From: Vishniacozyma victoriae
Taxonomy: Eukaryota > Basidiomycota > Tremellomycetes > Tremellales > Bulleribasidiaceae
Direction of reading: 5' to 3'
Assembly (NCBI GenBank): GCA_017654735.1
Contig: JADPYG010000089.1
Span: 630,001 to 694,000, forward strand
Length of the DNA: 64,000 nucleotides
Shown here: positions 35,961 through 47,414 of the stretch, one piece after another
Position numbering within the stretch: position 1 is the first letter of the stretch
Layout of the letters: each line of letters begins with the position of its first letter
Translations under genes and position numbers: made by a program
The notes under the pieces: generated by a model
The model's input: the letters and a program-made list of their open reading frames with translations, nothing else
What the model was told of the DNA's origin: nothing
Database searches by the model: none

Positions 35961-36913
35961 ATGACTATCCAGCCTACATCAACACCTACCGCACATACCA
36001 CCTCGGTCCAAAATCCTCGTCTGAGATTACTGAACAAGCTCCGAAGTGAGGAAAAGCCCTTGATGACCTTTGTCGCTATCCCTTCCGTTCGACATGCCCA
36101 AATCATCGCTCTGACTGGTTTGGATGGAGTCATCATTGATTGCGAGCATGGTGAGTCACCCCACCTACTCCAAAAAGCCACGAGCTGACTCACAGGACAT
36201 ATTGGCGATGACTCGATGCATAACAGCGTTTCCGCCATCTCATCATTGGGTGTTTCACCTATTATCCGAGTCCGAGGTCCTGCTCCCGATCTGCTCAAGC
36301 GAGCACTCGATACCGGAGCACAGTAAGTCTGCAGTCAGGCTGAATGGACTTGGCTGACTTGATAGCGGTCTCATGGTCCCAATGATCAACACCGCAGAAG
36401 AGGCAGCTGCGGTAGTCACCTACTCCAAGTTCCCACCTCTCGGTCTCCGAGGGCAGGGTTCTGCCTTCCCCGCTATCGGTCACGGTCTTACAACACCCGA
36501 ATACATGAAGACTGCCAACGAGACACTATTGACGATCTTGCAAATTGAGAGCAAGCAGGGAGTGGAGAATGTGGATGCTATCGCTGCTGTTCCAGGAGTC
36601 GGTGAGTCCCCCAGTTCCAAGATAATTCCTTAATGTGCGCTGACTACCAGACTACCTCTTCATCGGCCCCAACGACTTGGCACAATCCCTCCTAGGCTAC
36701 ACCCCCGCACGAGGAGACGAACCAGTATTCGTCGACGCCATCAAGAAGATCGTCGCCGCAGCAAAGAAACACGGTAAATGGGTCGGACGGCTAGTGAATG
36801 ACGGTGAAGGAGCTGTTAGAGAGTTGAAGACGTTTGATTCTGTTGCTATTACCGGTGATACCAAGGCTGTTACCAATTGGTATACTGCTCAGATTGCTCA
36901 GGTACGAGGCTAG
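35961..36913 (+). CDS. HpcH/HpaI-family aldolase
   Basis: A class II pyruvate-type aldolase of about 260 residues that should split a 2-keto-3-deoxy acid into pyruvate (or an analogue) and an aldehyde. Four exons join. NKLRSEEKPLMTFVAIPSVRHAQIIALTGLDGVIIDCEH carries the expected acidic and His residues. GHIGDDSMHNSVSAISSLG and PIIRVRGPAPDLLKRALDTGAHGLMVPMINTAEEA follow. Then come GLRGQGS, QIESKQGVENVDAIAAVPGV and DYLFIGPNDLAQSLL. In fungi, relatives act in L-rhamnose (2-keto-3-deoxyrhamnonate) or aromatic-acid breakdown; which applies here is not visible. It faces away from the MFS gene. Confidence 0.9.
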
Positions 36914-37467
36914 TTGTAGAGGTAGCTCCTGCATCATGTATTGTTATGTCACGACTTGATGGTCTGCTCTCCTTACCGGTGATCTCTAGATCTATCGGTC
37001 ATTCCTGATGAAAAGGAGGGCGATTCCCCGCTTCTCCTCTTCGACTAAGCATCACACCGGTACCGGACTCTCTATTACCGACTGCCTCAGGCGAGACTGA
37101 AGTAACCCCAGTAGCGGAAGGGAGGAGTTTAGACGAAGTGTCTCGGTGCCACCATGACCAGAAAGGCATCGCAGCATCGCTGCATCAAGCGACGACAGGG
37201 ACATGACATGGTCTTGAGAGTGAAGTGACATCAGTCGCTTGTCCTCTCATCAGAGCTAGCCTAGGGCTTATCCTGCTATCGTACTTTGTCGGCTGATCCT
37301 TCTTTCACATACGGCATCGGGCTCCTCATCCAGCCCTCCATCAATTATGGATGTCATCCAAGGTGAAAAAAAAGTCCGACCGAACTGGTCCTGACCCTCC
37401 GGAGCAGCCACTATGCAACAATGAAGGAGTGTTCATGCCATGCATATCTTTACTAGGTGCTACAATT
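36914..37467. other. Intergenic region between convergent aldolase and RidA genes
   Basis: 554 bp of 3' flanks. No coding frame, RNA gene or strong repeat was recognised. Confidence 0.5.
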
Positions 37468-37996
37468 CTAAACCTGGGCAATACACTCAATCTCGACAAT
37501 TGTGCCGGCTCCAGGCAGACACCCAGCTTGAATACAAGTTCTCGAGGGTGGGTTTGCGGGGAGATACTGTTAATCAGCACCATCATCATATGACCGCCAA
37601 GTAGACTCACAGCGATATAGGCCTCGTTCATAGCCGCGAAATCCTTCATGTCCTGCAAGTATACTACCCATTAGCCACATCCACCTAAAAGTGCCACTTT
37701 ACTTACCGTTGTACTTGACGACCTGCTCCAATGAAGATCCAGCCAACTTCAATACTTTCTCCAGGTTCGACAAGCATAGTGTCTGACATCAGCTGTGATG
37801 TAAAAGATCCATGGAGGACTCACGGTAGCCTGCTTGATCTCGCCGGTAGCGGTTTGTCCGGCACAGAAGACGAGTCCGGGGACTTTGACTGCGGGAGCTG
37901 ATTGTTAGGAACTGAAGATGGGGATTCTGATGATGACTTACTGTTATGGGGTTTGGGAGGGAACTCGGCAGAGCTGATTAGTTCACGGGTAGCCAT
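37468..37996 (-). CDS. RidA (YjgF/UK114) family protein
   Basis: A small trimeric enamine/imine deaminase family protein that clears reactive 2-aminoacrylate or acts in degradative pathways. Four introns are removed to give about 125 residues. It starts MATRELISSAEFPPKPHN, then VPGLVFCAGQTATGEIKQAT, LSNLEKVLKLAGSSLEQVVKYN, VYLQDMKDFAAMNEAY and PANPPSRTCIQAG. It ends VEIECIAQV. The Arg in PPSRTC and the Glu in EIECIA match the family's active-site positions. Its place beside an aldolase and a 2OG oxygenase fits a catabolic role, as many RidA subfamilies sit in such clusters. Confidence 0.9.
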
Positions 37997-38444
37997 CTTG
38001 ACGTTGAGGTTGGAGTTTAGTTCGAGTGAATTGACGAGTGTATGAAAACGGAGATTGGGGGACTAAGAAATCGACTGGTCGAGATTATATATCAGAATTG
38101 GCCGAGCCCGGCAGATACCGATCATGTTGGTCACTGGAGGTACTAGGCCAGGTGGACAGGAAAGGAAGGTGGCTTCTGGCGAATAGCGTTGATACGGCGG
38201 GAGGAGCTGACTCGAGGAGGAGTGGAGGAGTAGTTGATTCCGGGAGGAGCTCTTCCGACCCTATCTCGACGCCTCCTCCTCCGGTCAATGTGGCACCTCC
38301 AGGAGGAGGAGGTGCAAGATAGTGAGTGATACACTAGTACTCGGGGCAGGCTACTATAGCTAATCGTCTCAGGTATAAGACGAAGACCTTGATGCATCAC
38401 TGGATTACAAGTCCAGTTACAACACCCATACCTCACTTGACATT
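37997..38444. promoter_or_regulatory. Divergent promoter between RidA and the 2OG oxygenase, with purine-rich inverted repeats
   Basis: 448 bp between outward-facing starts. Around 38269-38280 the strand reads CCTCCTCCTCC, and around 38301-38311 GGAGGAGGAGG, giving an inverted repeat with a loop of about 20 nt. Upstream are several GGAGGAG copies (38200-38250). Confidence 0.5.
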
Positions 38445-39878
38445 ATGGCACCTAGCGCCCCCTTCCAACCACCTCCAGCCGATGGTCCTGGCAAAGTTCA
38501 CATTGATAATTGGGTTCCACCACCAGTCACCAAGCAGGTCGACAATTTTGCTCAGCTCTCCACCATCGATTTGAGCCTCATGGATAGCGATGATCCTGCT
38601 GTTGTATCCCGACTCGAGCAGCAGATCAAGAGAGCAATTCGAGAGGATGGGTTCTTGTTCCTTGAAAACTACGGTGTAGACATCGATCAGGTCCGTACCA
38701 CGTTAATATGTTTTGGCGTATGCTGATAAGATAGCTACATCGACAATTTGGACTGGCTCAGTACTTGCATAGCAACATGAGCGAGGAAGATAAGCAGCGA
38801 TTGCTATTTCATCCCGAGACTGGGCAATGGGCAGGGTACAAGCATCCTTACGGATTCAAGGTAAGCCAAAAGCTCTGAAGGTTGGAGACTGATGCTGATC
38901 GACAGCGTCACCGTGCTGTCAAGGATGGTATCGAACAATTCAACTGGTACTCTCGAGAATGGCAAGATCACAATTACGTTCCAGAATGTATTCGACCATT
39001 TATGGATGAGATCCAGGCATTCTCAGAGGTACTTCCAGGTTGATCACCGTCATGGTGTCTATGACTGACGATCAGTACCTCACCAACTCGGTCAACCGTC
39101 GCCTTCTCACCTTGTTCTCTCGAGTCCTAGAGCTAGACGATGACTACCTTTGGAACAACGTCCAGTCCCACGTCGAAGGCTCAGCGACTGGTGAAGGATA
39201 TTTCCGTCACGCCATCTTCCGTCCTGTCGAAAAAGCAACCCAAGAAGCCGCAAAGGGACTCAAGATGCACGGTCATACCGATTTCGGATTAACGACACTT
39301 CTATTCTCGGTCCCTATCTCGTGTCTCCAGATCTGGAAGGATGACCAGTGGGTTTACGTACCTTACAAACCTGGATGTTTGGTTGTCAATATCGGTGAAA
39401 CTCTCGAGATCGTCTCTGGAGGCCACTTCAAGGCGACGAAACATAGGGTTTACAAGCCTCCTGCTGATCAGGCTCACGAGGAGAGGCTGTCGATTGTGCA
39501 GTTCAATTCGTCGGTCGGTGATCTACGAATGACCCCTGCAGCTGGTGAGCAATATGACTACCAGTTCATACAGCCAGCTGACTTGATAGCTTCCCCTCTG
39601 ATTCAGCGAGAAGGTTGTATCGATTCTCAGGGTATCTACAGCGAATTCAAGAGATTGATTGATCAAGGTGTACCAGTAAGTCTAACCCCCTCTATGAAAC
39701 CGTCTCTGGCTGATCAAAGGTACCTACGAACCGAGAATGGCGAGAGATCCAGATTACGACCTGCACTGATCCTACCGATACGAGCATGAACAAGATCGGG
39801 GTTCATCAAACGATGCTGGATGGGAAATTGATGTTCCAGAGAGAGTATCTTGGTGTCAAGGTTTTGTTGCCCGTCTAG
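38445..39878 (+). CDS. 2-oxoglutarate/Fe(II)-dependent oxygenase (isopenicillin N synthase-like)
   Basis: A cytosolic non-haem iron oxygenase of about 400 residues. The N-terminal DIOX_N-like part reads NFAQLSTIDLSLMDSDDPAVVS and AIREDGFLFLENYGVDIDQ. The double-stranded beta-helix has the iron ligands in HGHTDFGLTTLLFS (His-x-Asp) and in FKATKHRVYKPP (His). The 2OG carboxylate-binding Arg/Ser is in ERLSIVQF. The C-terminal exon begins VPTNREWREIQITTC and ends REYLGVKVLLPV. Five short introns are present. Fungal relatives act in secondary metabolism or breakdown of small molecules; the substrate is unknown. Confidence 0.88.
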
Positions 39879-40035
39879 TTAGGTATCGGTAGTTGTAGCA
39901 CATTAGATTTTAGTCTTGTTGGGTAGTCATGGATGCACAGATTCAATCTTGATCATGTTCGCGACATACAACCTAAGAAACGACGTAGTGCATGATACAA
40001 CAGGACTACCCTTACAATCTGCACGACGAAGCCAA

Positions 40036-42170
40036 TCATATGACCAGGGACACCGCCTCCAGCTCATCCAGCGATTTTAAAACCGCCCGACCGACTCCCC
40101 ATTTTGACCGGGTCGCAAACACCTTTTTGATCCACTCCAACATCGTCCCTAAATCGCCAACTCCAATACAACCAGCCACATCCCCGACTCCCGCCCGAAT
40201 CAACTGCCAAGCTATCAGAGCAGCTTTGAAGCTGTATATTGTGACCCATGGGGATTCACTCATTGCCGTCTGAGCTGGTGTTCGATCAAGGTAGGATAGG
40301 AAGAATTGAATATGCGGTTCGAGCGATTCGACCACTTGGTCGGATATGATTATTGGCTGAGCTACCGTTAAGTGGGTTCTGCCGGTCAGTAGGTGTCACC
40401 ACGAGTTAGCAGAAACCTACCCGGCGGCTAGAGCGGCGTCCAATGAGCCTTCCACCACGCCATTTGTATGAGGCGTTGACCACAGCAAGAGCTCGATCAT
40501 CGACATATGCCAAGTTGCCTCGCATACAACCGCCATCCTCCCGTTCTGCGGGGATAGATCCATTGTCCCCTCTAGCGCTTTCAATGAGGAATGTAGGGCC
40601 TACCATCAGCACGATCGAAGATGGTTTAACGAAAATACTCACCTCAAACCGTTCAAACGATACTCTGCCCGTCATTGTAGACCAACCCGATTGCTCCCTC
40701 ACACTACTCAGCATAAACAGGATAATCAACAATCCACCATGCGCATCATATTTTGGCGAACAGCTTGAGTGGTTGGGGCTCATACATGTCCTTACAGCCT
40801 GTATATACCGACTGGGACCTTGATCGGTGGATTTGCCCATCGTCAGACTTCGGTGGGCCCAATCTGAAGAGGTCGATGCTGTCCAGGTATCCTGGGGACA
40901 TGGTAATTCCAGTTTGATTTCCAGGTGGGATATCGTCCGTGGTATTGATAAGATGTGGTACCACATTACATCGAATTGATATAGAGCGAAGAATGTACGT
41001 TTATGCGATTCCACTCGAACGAATTGGCGCCATAATGTATCTAGGTCTGAAGCGTTGGAAGAGGCAGGGAGAGGTTCTGCCAATCCACCAATTCTCGCCA
41101 GCTATACTATCAGCGTCATAGATCATCCTTGCATGAGATTGTACCTCAATAGCTCGAGTATGTATCCTCAGACCATATGCTGTCTCAAATCCACAGGTCG
41201 ACATGACAGCATGCATCTCAAGCAGCAAACATGCTTGAATAGCATGCAGCTCTAACCCAGAAGCGATCTTGTTCTGCAGATGATCCGTTTCCAACAATTC
41301 CCGTCCTCGGTGGAAACACGCTTTAGCAAGTCGTGATCCATGTTCCTCATCTTCCATATAGAGTAGCCCCAAGCTGAGCACACCCATAAGCAAAGGTTCC
41401 GGTATGGAGGAAGAGTCGAAAGTGGGTTGATGTAGGAATGGGAAGACATGTGCTGCATTGGCGAAGAACAAGTGGACGCCTTGTTCGGTATGATGGTTGG
41501 TGACTAGGCTGACGGGTACCGGTGGAGAGTAAATTGGAGGATGAAGGCGGCCAAAGGAAGAGGGGTCAAAAACGGTTGATGGTAGCGGAAATACCTGATT
41601 TGGATTGTTACCGCTTCCTTGCCATCAGCTATTATTCGGTTCGTCTGACTCACCTGATGCACCATTATCACTAGTCCGGGATGGTCCGCTCACGCTACCC
41701 GACAAGAGCTCCTCTATCGACATCTGACTTCCGCCGAAGGAATCCATCATATCTCCCCCGAAGAGACTGCTAAAGTCGTCTGCCGCAGTGGATATGGCAG
41801 CATTTTGGGGTGCTGATGATCTTGAGCCTGGATCCGAGACTGCTTGCGGGTTGCTCGAAGACGAAGTAGCCAATGCGGTCGTAGATCCCTCGGTCAAGGG
41901 CGCTTCGGGGTGTTTACGCTTAATATGCCGTCTCCTCAGGTCGCGACGCGAAAAGACCGTCGAGCAATGAAAGCATGGGAAGGCGATATCCTTCTCTCTC
42001 TGAGCATGTAGAGCTGAATGTCTCTTAAGATTTTCCTACATAATCAGCGCTGACATGATGAATGGGCAGGGATGTACATGACGGGTAAAGCGCTTTTGGC
42101 ACACCAGACACTGGAACGGTTGAAGACCATCACGAGGTGGAGATGGTGATACTGAGGAGCCCCTGGACAT
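40036..42170 (-). CDS. C2H2 zinc-finger plus fungal-specific domain transcription factor
   Basis: The start at 42170 gives MSRGSSVSPSPPRDGLQPFQ. Two classical C2H2 fingers follow: CLVCQKRFTRHENLKRHSALH and CFHCSTVFSRRDLRRRHIKRKH, split by a short intron after TRH. A Ser/Asp-rich activation-like segment (DDFSSLFGGDMMDSFGGS) leads to the fungal-specific domain. That domain reads FFANAAHVFPFLHQPTF, LLMGVLSLGLLYMEDEE, ELHAIQACLLLEMHAV, LWRQFVRVESHKRTFFALYQFDVM. It then continues ATWHMSMIELLLWSTPH and VTIYSFKAALIAWQLIRAG. Length is about 620 residues with seven or so introns. It may control the nearby oxygenase, RidA, aldolase and MFS genes; this is inferred from position only. Confidence 0.85.
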
Positions 42171-42191
42171 GTTCTGCTGTATGTTGGAAGT

Positions 42192-42206
42192 TGTGTGTGT
42201 GTGTGT
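42192..42206. repeat. Short (TG)n microsatellite
   Basis: About seven TG dinucleotides lie just upstream of the C2H2 regulator's start codon. The tract is short but the only clear dinucleotide repeat of its kind in the window. Confidence 0.7.
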
Positions 42207-42310
42207 CATGTGATCAGTAGTATTGAATCAGTCACATGCCCATTGGCCAAGATAAGGAGGTAGTCGGTACCTTGGAGGAGCTCCTCCCGGATTCAATGTC
42301 ATGCTTGATT

Positions 42311-43588
42311 TTATGGTACAACTTGTAAAAGATCGCCAATGACTCCCTCTGATAGATATACAGACGATGCGTTCTCTCCTTCCGGTACCCCTTGTATCTT
42401 CCATTGCTCCCTTGGGTCCAGGTCACAAGCCCGGCACGGCGAGGCTTCCTCCCTATTCTTCAAAAGTACCCTTCCTTTCCATTCCTCATCCACATATGAC
42501 TCCAGCGTGTCTTGAAGGTGTTCAAGCGATTCCGCAGGTCTATCGGCAAGTCCCATGGCTTTACCGTTGGTGTGAGGGAAAGCAAGATTGACCTCAGGAG
42601 GGTGGATTCGGACATGTCGTATAAAGTCGTAAAGTTCGATGGTGGTGTTTCGAAAGTCTTTCGTGGTGATGTGTGTACCGCTGACGGTCTTGCGAGGCTT
42701 CATGTATGTTGGCTGAAACATTTGAATAATCATGATGAGAATCCCATACAACTCTTGCGCTGATACATTGAAGTTCATCCCGTCCATCGATACCAGGGTA
42801 TGATTACAGGAAAAGTAGTACCGATTGACGGCACCGAGTATGACCGGTGGCATGCCGCCAGGGTGCGGACTGGGCCCATGACCGGGTACAGCGTGGTAGG
42901 TGAATGTCTCGAGTGGTGACTTGACAGTGAGTAAACCGGAAGGAAGGGAAAGTGGACCGACTTGGATCGATTGGCAGTAATGTCGGACCGTCGGTAGGTC
43001 AATCAGAGCGTTTGCGAGTTTACGGTCGTAGCACCCCAGAGAATATCCAAGCGGATAGTCTGTCCATATAGATTCCCTGATTCCTCCCATCACCACTCTT
43101 TCCAGCCGCGGCATGATCGGATCATGAGGACACACTTTAGCAAGGTGCTTGGCAATATCGGCCAATTGGGCATTCTCCTTCAAGAGCGCATAGGTGTCGA
43201 GCGATTTACGTCCACTGAGGTTTTCCCAGCAGTTGCGAGTGATGAGGTCTTGGTATGTCGGTTCTCGAAGATGATCGTTATGAATGATGTGGAGTCGCTG
43301 GACTTGTTGAAGGGTTCTCTCGGGACCAAGCCAGCTTGCATGAAGGAGCATAGCGAGATCATCGGTAATGCAGTCGGCGTAGAGGGCAGGAGCACAGTCG
43401 TAGTAGAAAGCCTGAAATAAGCTTCTCGTCATGTTTGCTAGGCTCACCCTTGAGACTGTCAACAAGGGTAAAAGGGCGGCTTGATCCCGCTTGATTTGGT
43501 CGAGCGAATGTGATCGGAGATGTGGGGGTATCCAAGTACGAATCAAGTCGACTATGAGACGGAAATCCTCAGGTCTTATTTGTACCAT
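42311..43588 (-). CDS. F-box-like family protein, paralogue H
   Basis: Member H, about 413 residues after splicing, lies 9 kb from the main group. Exon 1 (43588-43448) reads MVQIRPEDFRLIVDLIRTW and ends LLPLLTVSR. The intron at the family position is in phase and 36 nt long. Exon 2 opens AFYYDCAPALYADCITDDLAMLL, then LERVVMGGIRESIW, LPTVRHYCQSIQVGPLSLPSG, MPPVILGAVNRYYF, TTIELYDFIRHVRI, EWKGRVLLKN and ASPCRACDLDPREQ. It has the most diverged ending: CRAC instead of CSAC, and about 30 extra residues after it. The frame is intact. Confidence 0.82.
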   Translation of the reverse strand: MVQIRPEDFRLIVDLIRTWIPPHLRSHSLDQIKRDQAALLPLLTVSRVSLANMTRSLFQAFYYDCAPALYADCITDDLAMLLHASWLGPERTLQQVQRLHIIHNDHLREPTYQDLITRNCWENLSGRKSLDTYALLKENAQLADIAKHLAKVCPHDPIMPRLERVVMGGIRESIWTDYPLGYSLGCYDRKLANALIDLPTVRHYCQSIQVGPLSLPSGLLTVKSPLETFTYHAVPGHGPSPHPGGMPPVILGAVNRYYFSCNHTLVSMDGMNFNVSAQELYGILIMIIQMFQPTYMKPRKTVSGTHITTKDFRNTTIELYDFIRHVRIHPPEVNLAFPHTNGKAMGLADRPAESLEHLQDTLESYVDEEWKGRVLLKNREEASPCRACDLDPREQWKIQGVPEGENASSVYLSEGVIGDLLQVVP

Positions 43589-43763
43589 TATGAATGTAAA
43601 GTGTATGATGGATCAAGGGAAGAGGAATGAGAAAAGTGTGATTGTGATCGAGGTAATTTAGTGGAAAGGAGGACACAGTGTGTTTATTGTGCCTGTTGTG
43701 TAGACATCCTTTGAGTCGTGTTCGTATACCAGAATGCATAGCGTTTATCGTTATGGCAACCGG

Positions 43764-46700
43764 CTAAATGATGGCAAGCAGGTTCGTAGCGTTAAGTTCA
43801 ATATCGAGTTTCGAATCGGCCAAGTATCCCAAGACTCCCTTCCCATCCAGCGTCTCCCTCAAACAGATCCACAGAGCATCCCCATCCCTCCTTCCCAATG
43901 CCTCATATAGACTCATAGCTTCTGCCTGCAGATCCTCATGAGCCCTCTTATCCAAGAACCACCTGAACATAATCATCATATCCCAAAGAACATCATCGTC
44001 CACCGGTACCTCTTGGGCGATAAACGAAGCTGTACGCAATATAGCAACATGTAGTCTGTGCGAGACAGAGTAGCTCGTCTCGGTTCCGAAACCTCTTCTT
44101 GCCAAAGCTGATTTCCCATCCAGTACCCTCTGCTTGTCGAGGAGGATCTTCATTCTTGGCCAGGCGTAGTCTAGTACTCGACGCGACATGAAATCCCCTA
44201 CGTTTTCACATAGACTGGCGATAGCCTCGGCAGCTTCCGTGACGACGTATGGTTCCTGATCCTCTAACCTGTTCAGGATTCCACCCCAAGCTTGATCAAT
44301 CGAGGGAAGAAGGTCGGATTCGCGATTCGCCGAAGCCAAAACCGGTGTCACACGAGCGATGAGAGCGAGAACTCGAGCTCGCAAGAAGGGTGAAGGATGA
44401 GTGAGGAAGTAGATTGATTTCGATAAGATGGCTTTTGCGACTTCCTGAGATCGAGTCGGTCGATCTTCCTCCTCTTCAGGCTGAGGTTGTTCTTCCACTT
44501 CCTCCTTTTTGAATTGCTCCGAAGCTCGATATATCACATTGTCCATTTCCTCTTGGTTCCTCTTATTCCTCTCTCCATACCACCGTCCAAACTTGGCGAA
44601 ATCTTTGACTGGATCTGGCGGTTCTCCCAATCTGCTCATTTCGAGTTTCCGGTCCATCCTCTCCTGAGTCAATCCAATAGCATCCACTTCAGCCTTCATG
44701 ACATCCACAAGAGTCATCAAGACAGCCAGTAAACTAGTAGCAAGCGATTCGTAGCCGTGGTAATCGTCCAGTGCGTCAAAGATCTCGTCGACAACATCGT
44801 GGACCATGGGTACAATCTCGTCACCGACTAATCTGATCATTGCAATAAGGACCAATGGGGCTTGCGAGTCGAGTCGTCGGTAAGTGAGACGCTGGGACAC
44901 TACATTCACGACATAATCGACATTATCGAGGACGAGGTTCTGAACGGACGCATAGCCGGCATGGTACGCTACGTGTGAGAGAGCGGTTTCGGCGTATTCG
45001 CTAATGATATTCCTAGACCCCAAATGAGCGAGCAGGGTATAGAGAGATGTGAGAAGCAAAGAGCGGAAGGAGGATCCAAGTATTCGGGATGAAGTCGATA
45101 GGAGAGATAGGGACAGGCAGCGAAGCAGCATTTTCTGGCCTTCAATATGTAATTTCCGGGTCGTATCGGCAGTGTGTGAATCGGGGAGTGGTTTCTTGTC
45201 AAGCATAGTCACCACATTATCCAATCCTTTGGTCCTTGCGATAGGAACGAGTTCGTCGGACGGCATTGGTGTGTCTTCCTCCTCTACTTCCTCATCTAAC
45301 ACAGTAGCCAATCTAGCAGCTTCCCTAGCCATCTTTCGGGTTGCTTTGCCCACTTTCCCATCGATTCCATTCTCCTCTCCCGTAGCTATACCTCCTAGTA
45401 GCTTATCCGCGACCCAGACTGCCGATACAGCTTTTGCGATATGAACCCCTCGATGCGTTTCGGCGAATGTCAAAAAGTACTCGACGGAATGTAATGCTGT
45501 TGACCCGCCAGCCTGACCCAATGAAATAAGCATGGTCGTCAAAGCTCGAACAGTCGAGTCTGCTTCCACATGCCGAAGAGGTAAATGTGGAAATCCAGGT
45601 AATCCTCCATCGCCAATCTCCTGCCTGCCCTTGACGAATGATCCAGATGGCCTTCCAAACTCTAAACATGACAGAAGTGACCAGCCCCATCTTTCCACTT
45701 TCCCTTCGGGACCTAGTAATTGACCTATGACCCCTCTGACGTCGATTCCAGCTAGGGCAGTGATGAGTCTGGCCGTAGATTCCGCTTGTTGATCCTGCTG
45801 AGATGTGATGAGCCTCGGTAGTGAATTGAGGGATGATGTGAGGATTTCGATCAGGTCGGTATCGAGTCCGGGGACCGAGAGGAGTGATCTTAATTTCTCA
45901 TTGGCCTCGTTCCGGACGGGATCGAAATCGTCGTTGGAGAGATGTAGTAAGGTCGTAAGGCATGGGCGTGCTAACGACAGAGACTCTCTACATGTTGATA
46001 TGAGGTTATATGCGAGATTGCCAGCGGCTATACGGGCGGTATGTGTCGGATGTATGGATAATGACAGGATTGAAGGTATTGCCGTGAGGAGCTGGGCCGA
46101 AGTGAACGAGAGGTACGAAGTCGACAAGGGTGGAAATGGATCTTTGTTGCTATCCGGTCGAGTTGTCTCCGGCTCCTCCTCCTCAAGATCCGTATCCAGC
46201 TGACTAAGATCATCCAGCTTTGTCCGCAATAATCCCAGCTTCCTCAGGTCCTCATCATTTAAAGTCTGAACCACTATATCCTCCACGACTCCAGCTATTT
46301 CCGCAGCAACATCCCCTTTCAGCCCTTTCCCTCCAGCATGTACTAATTTCGACATGGCGCTCATTGTGCCAGGCAGAATAGCGGCTAGAACCCGATGTTG
46401 GCCTTTCAAGTAACGTATACATTGTCGCAATAGTCTGAGGGAGGAGAGTTGAAGATTGAGGTAGGGTGGATCAGGCGATGAGGTCGATAGAAGAAGTGTA
46501 ATAGTTTGGAATAAAGTCGGCATGAGCGGTGCTTTTGCATTTCCGAATTTACTCTTCATCTCAGCAGTCGGATGCGAAGTGTCCGTATCCAGAAGTACAG
46601 TCAAGAAATTGACAGCTTCAAGCAGAACATCCTGACTCCTCTCTTTCCCCTTCCCTTTCCCCAGCCCAGGTCCAACGCAGGAAGTAGTAAACCTCCATAA

Positions 46701-47143
46701 TTGCTCCCAAGCAATTATATCCATTCCACCTTCCAATCCCCTCCATTGTTGGCCCAAGTACGCTAGGACCCGGAATGTAGCTTCCAAGAATGAGTCAGGG
46801 AGGTCGACAGGATTGGACTGGCGTATAATGGATGTCAAGGGGTAGAGAGCATAATTTATCGTTGAAGCGTTTAATGAGCCTGGAGGAAGGGTTGTGAGGG
46901 TCGAATGTAGTGATGAGAGTAGCGAAGCATGTTGGGAGTGAGAGGACGGAGGTGAAGAGTTGAGAGCCATGAGCGAGACACATATTGGTTTGAGCTACCT
47001 ATCAGCCTTCTTCACGGAGGAAGATGTAGATATCGACGAGGGGTAGAAGCTGAACTCACCTTCCTGAAAGCAGCCATACTAGCTCCCGCATCTGACCTTG
47101 ACCCCATTCCTCTCAATGACAGTGTGTCCTGAGCGATAGGCAT
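43764..47143 (-). CDS. TTI1: TTI1 (TELO2-interacting protein 1) homologue
   Basis: TTI1 is a HEAT-repeat scaffold of the TTT complex (TEL2-TTI1-TTI2), which matures PIKK kinases such as TOR, ATM and ATR with Hsp90. A short first exon (MPIAQDTLSLRGMGSRSDAG ... MAAFRK) is joined over an intron to LKPICVSLMALNSSPPSS, the usual FxxLKPxCV opening. The main exon then runs for over 1,060 residues of helical repeats. The C-terminal family blocks are visible: LDYAWPRMKILLDKQRV, SYSVSHRLHVAILRTASFI and AMSLYEALGRRDGDALWICLRE. An acidic low-complexity linker (EEEVEEEDTPMP) occurs mid-protein. It is one of the longest nearly intron-free genes here. Confidence 0.88.
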
Positions 47144-47414
47144 GTCCTTCAACTCCACCTCTAGATCACAGGCGTGATCGTGAAATGAGAATAGTGAATG
47201 ATAGGAAAGGAAGTTGAAGTCGCTTGATCAAGTTGATTCGTTTACAAAGGAGGTGTCCGGGCATATATTACATACGATCTCTGGCGTAGCTATCACTCCG
47301 CCCAGATATAGTGAGCTTGTCAAGATGCAAAGTGAGGTAGGTGCATATGGAGTATGCATAGTATTTATGGGCTTTCTGCCTTTACAAGGATACAATAAAC
47401 GGCTCGTTGACTAT

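Noticed and set aside
44487..46203. Several plus-strand open frames of 80-130 residues
   Set aside because: They are antisense to the long TTI1 exon and have low-complexity composition.
47144..47414. A 71-residue open frame near 47214
   Set aside because: It starts at TTG, has no splice-linked extension or recognisable motif, and fits a plain intergenic spacer.
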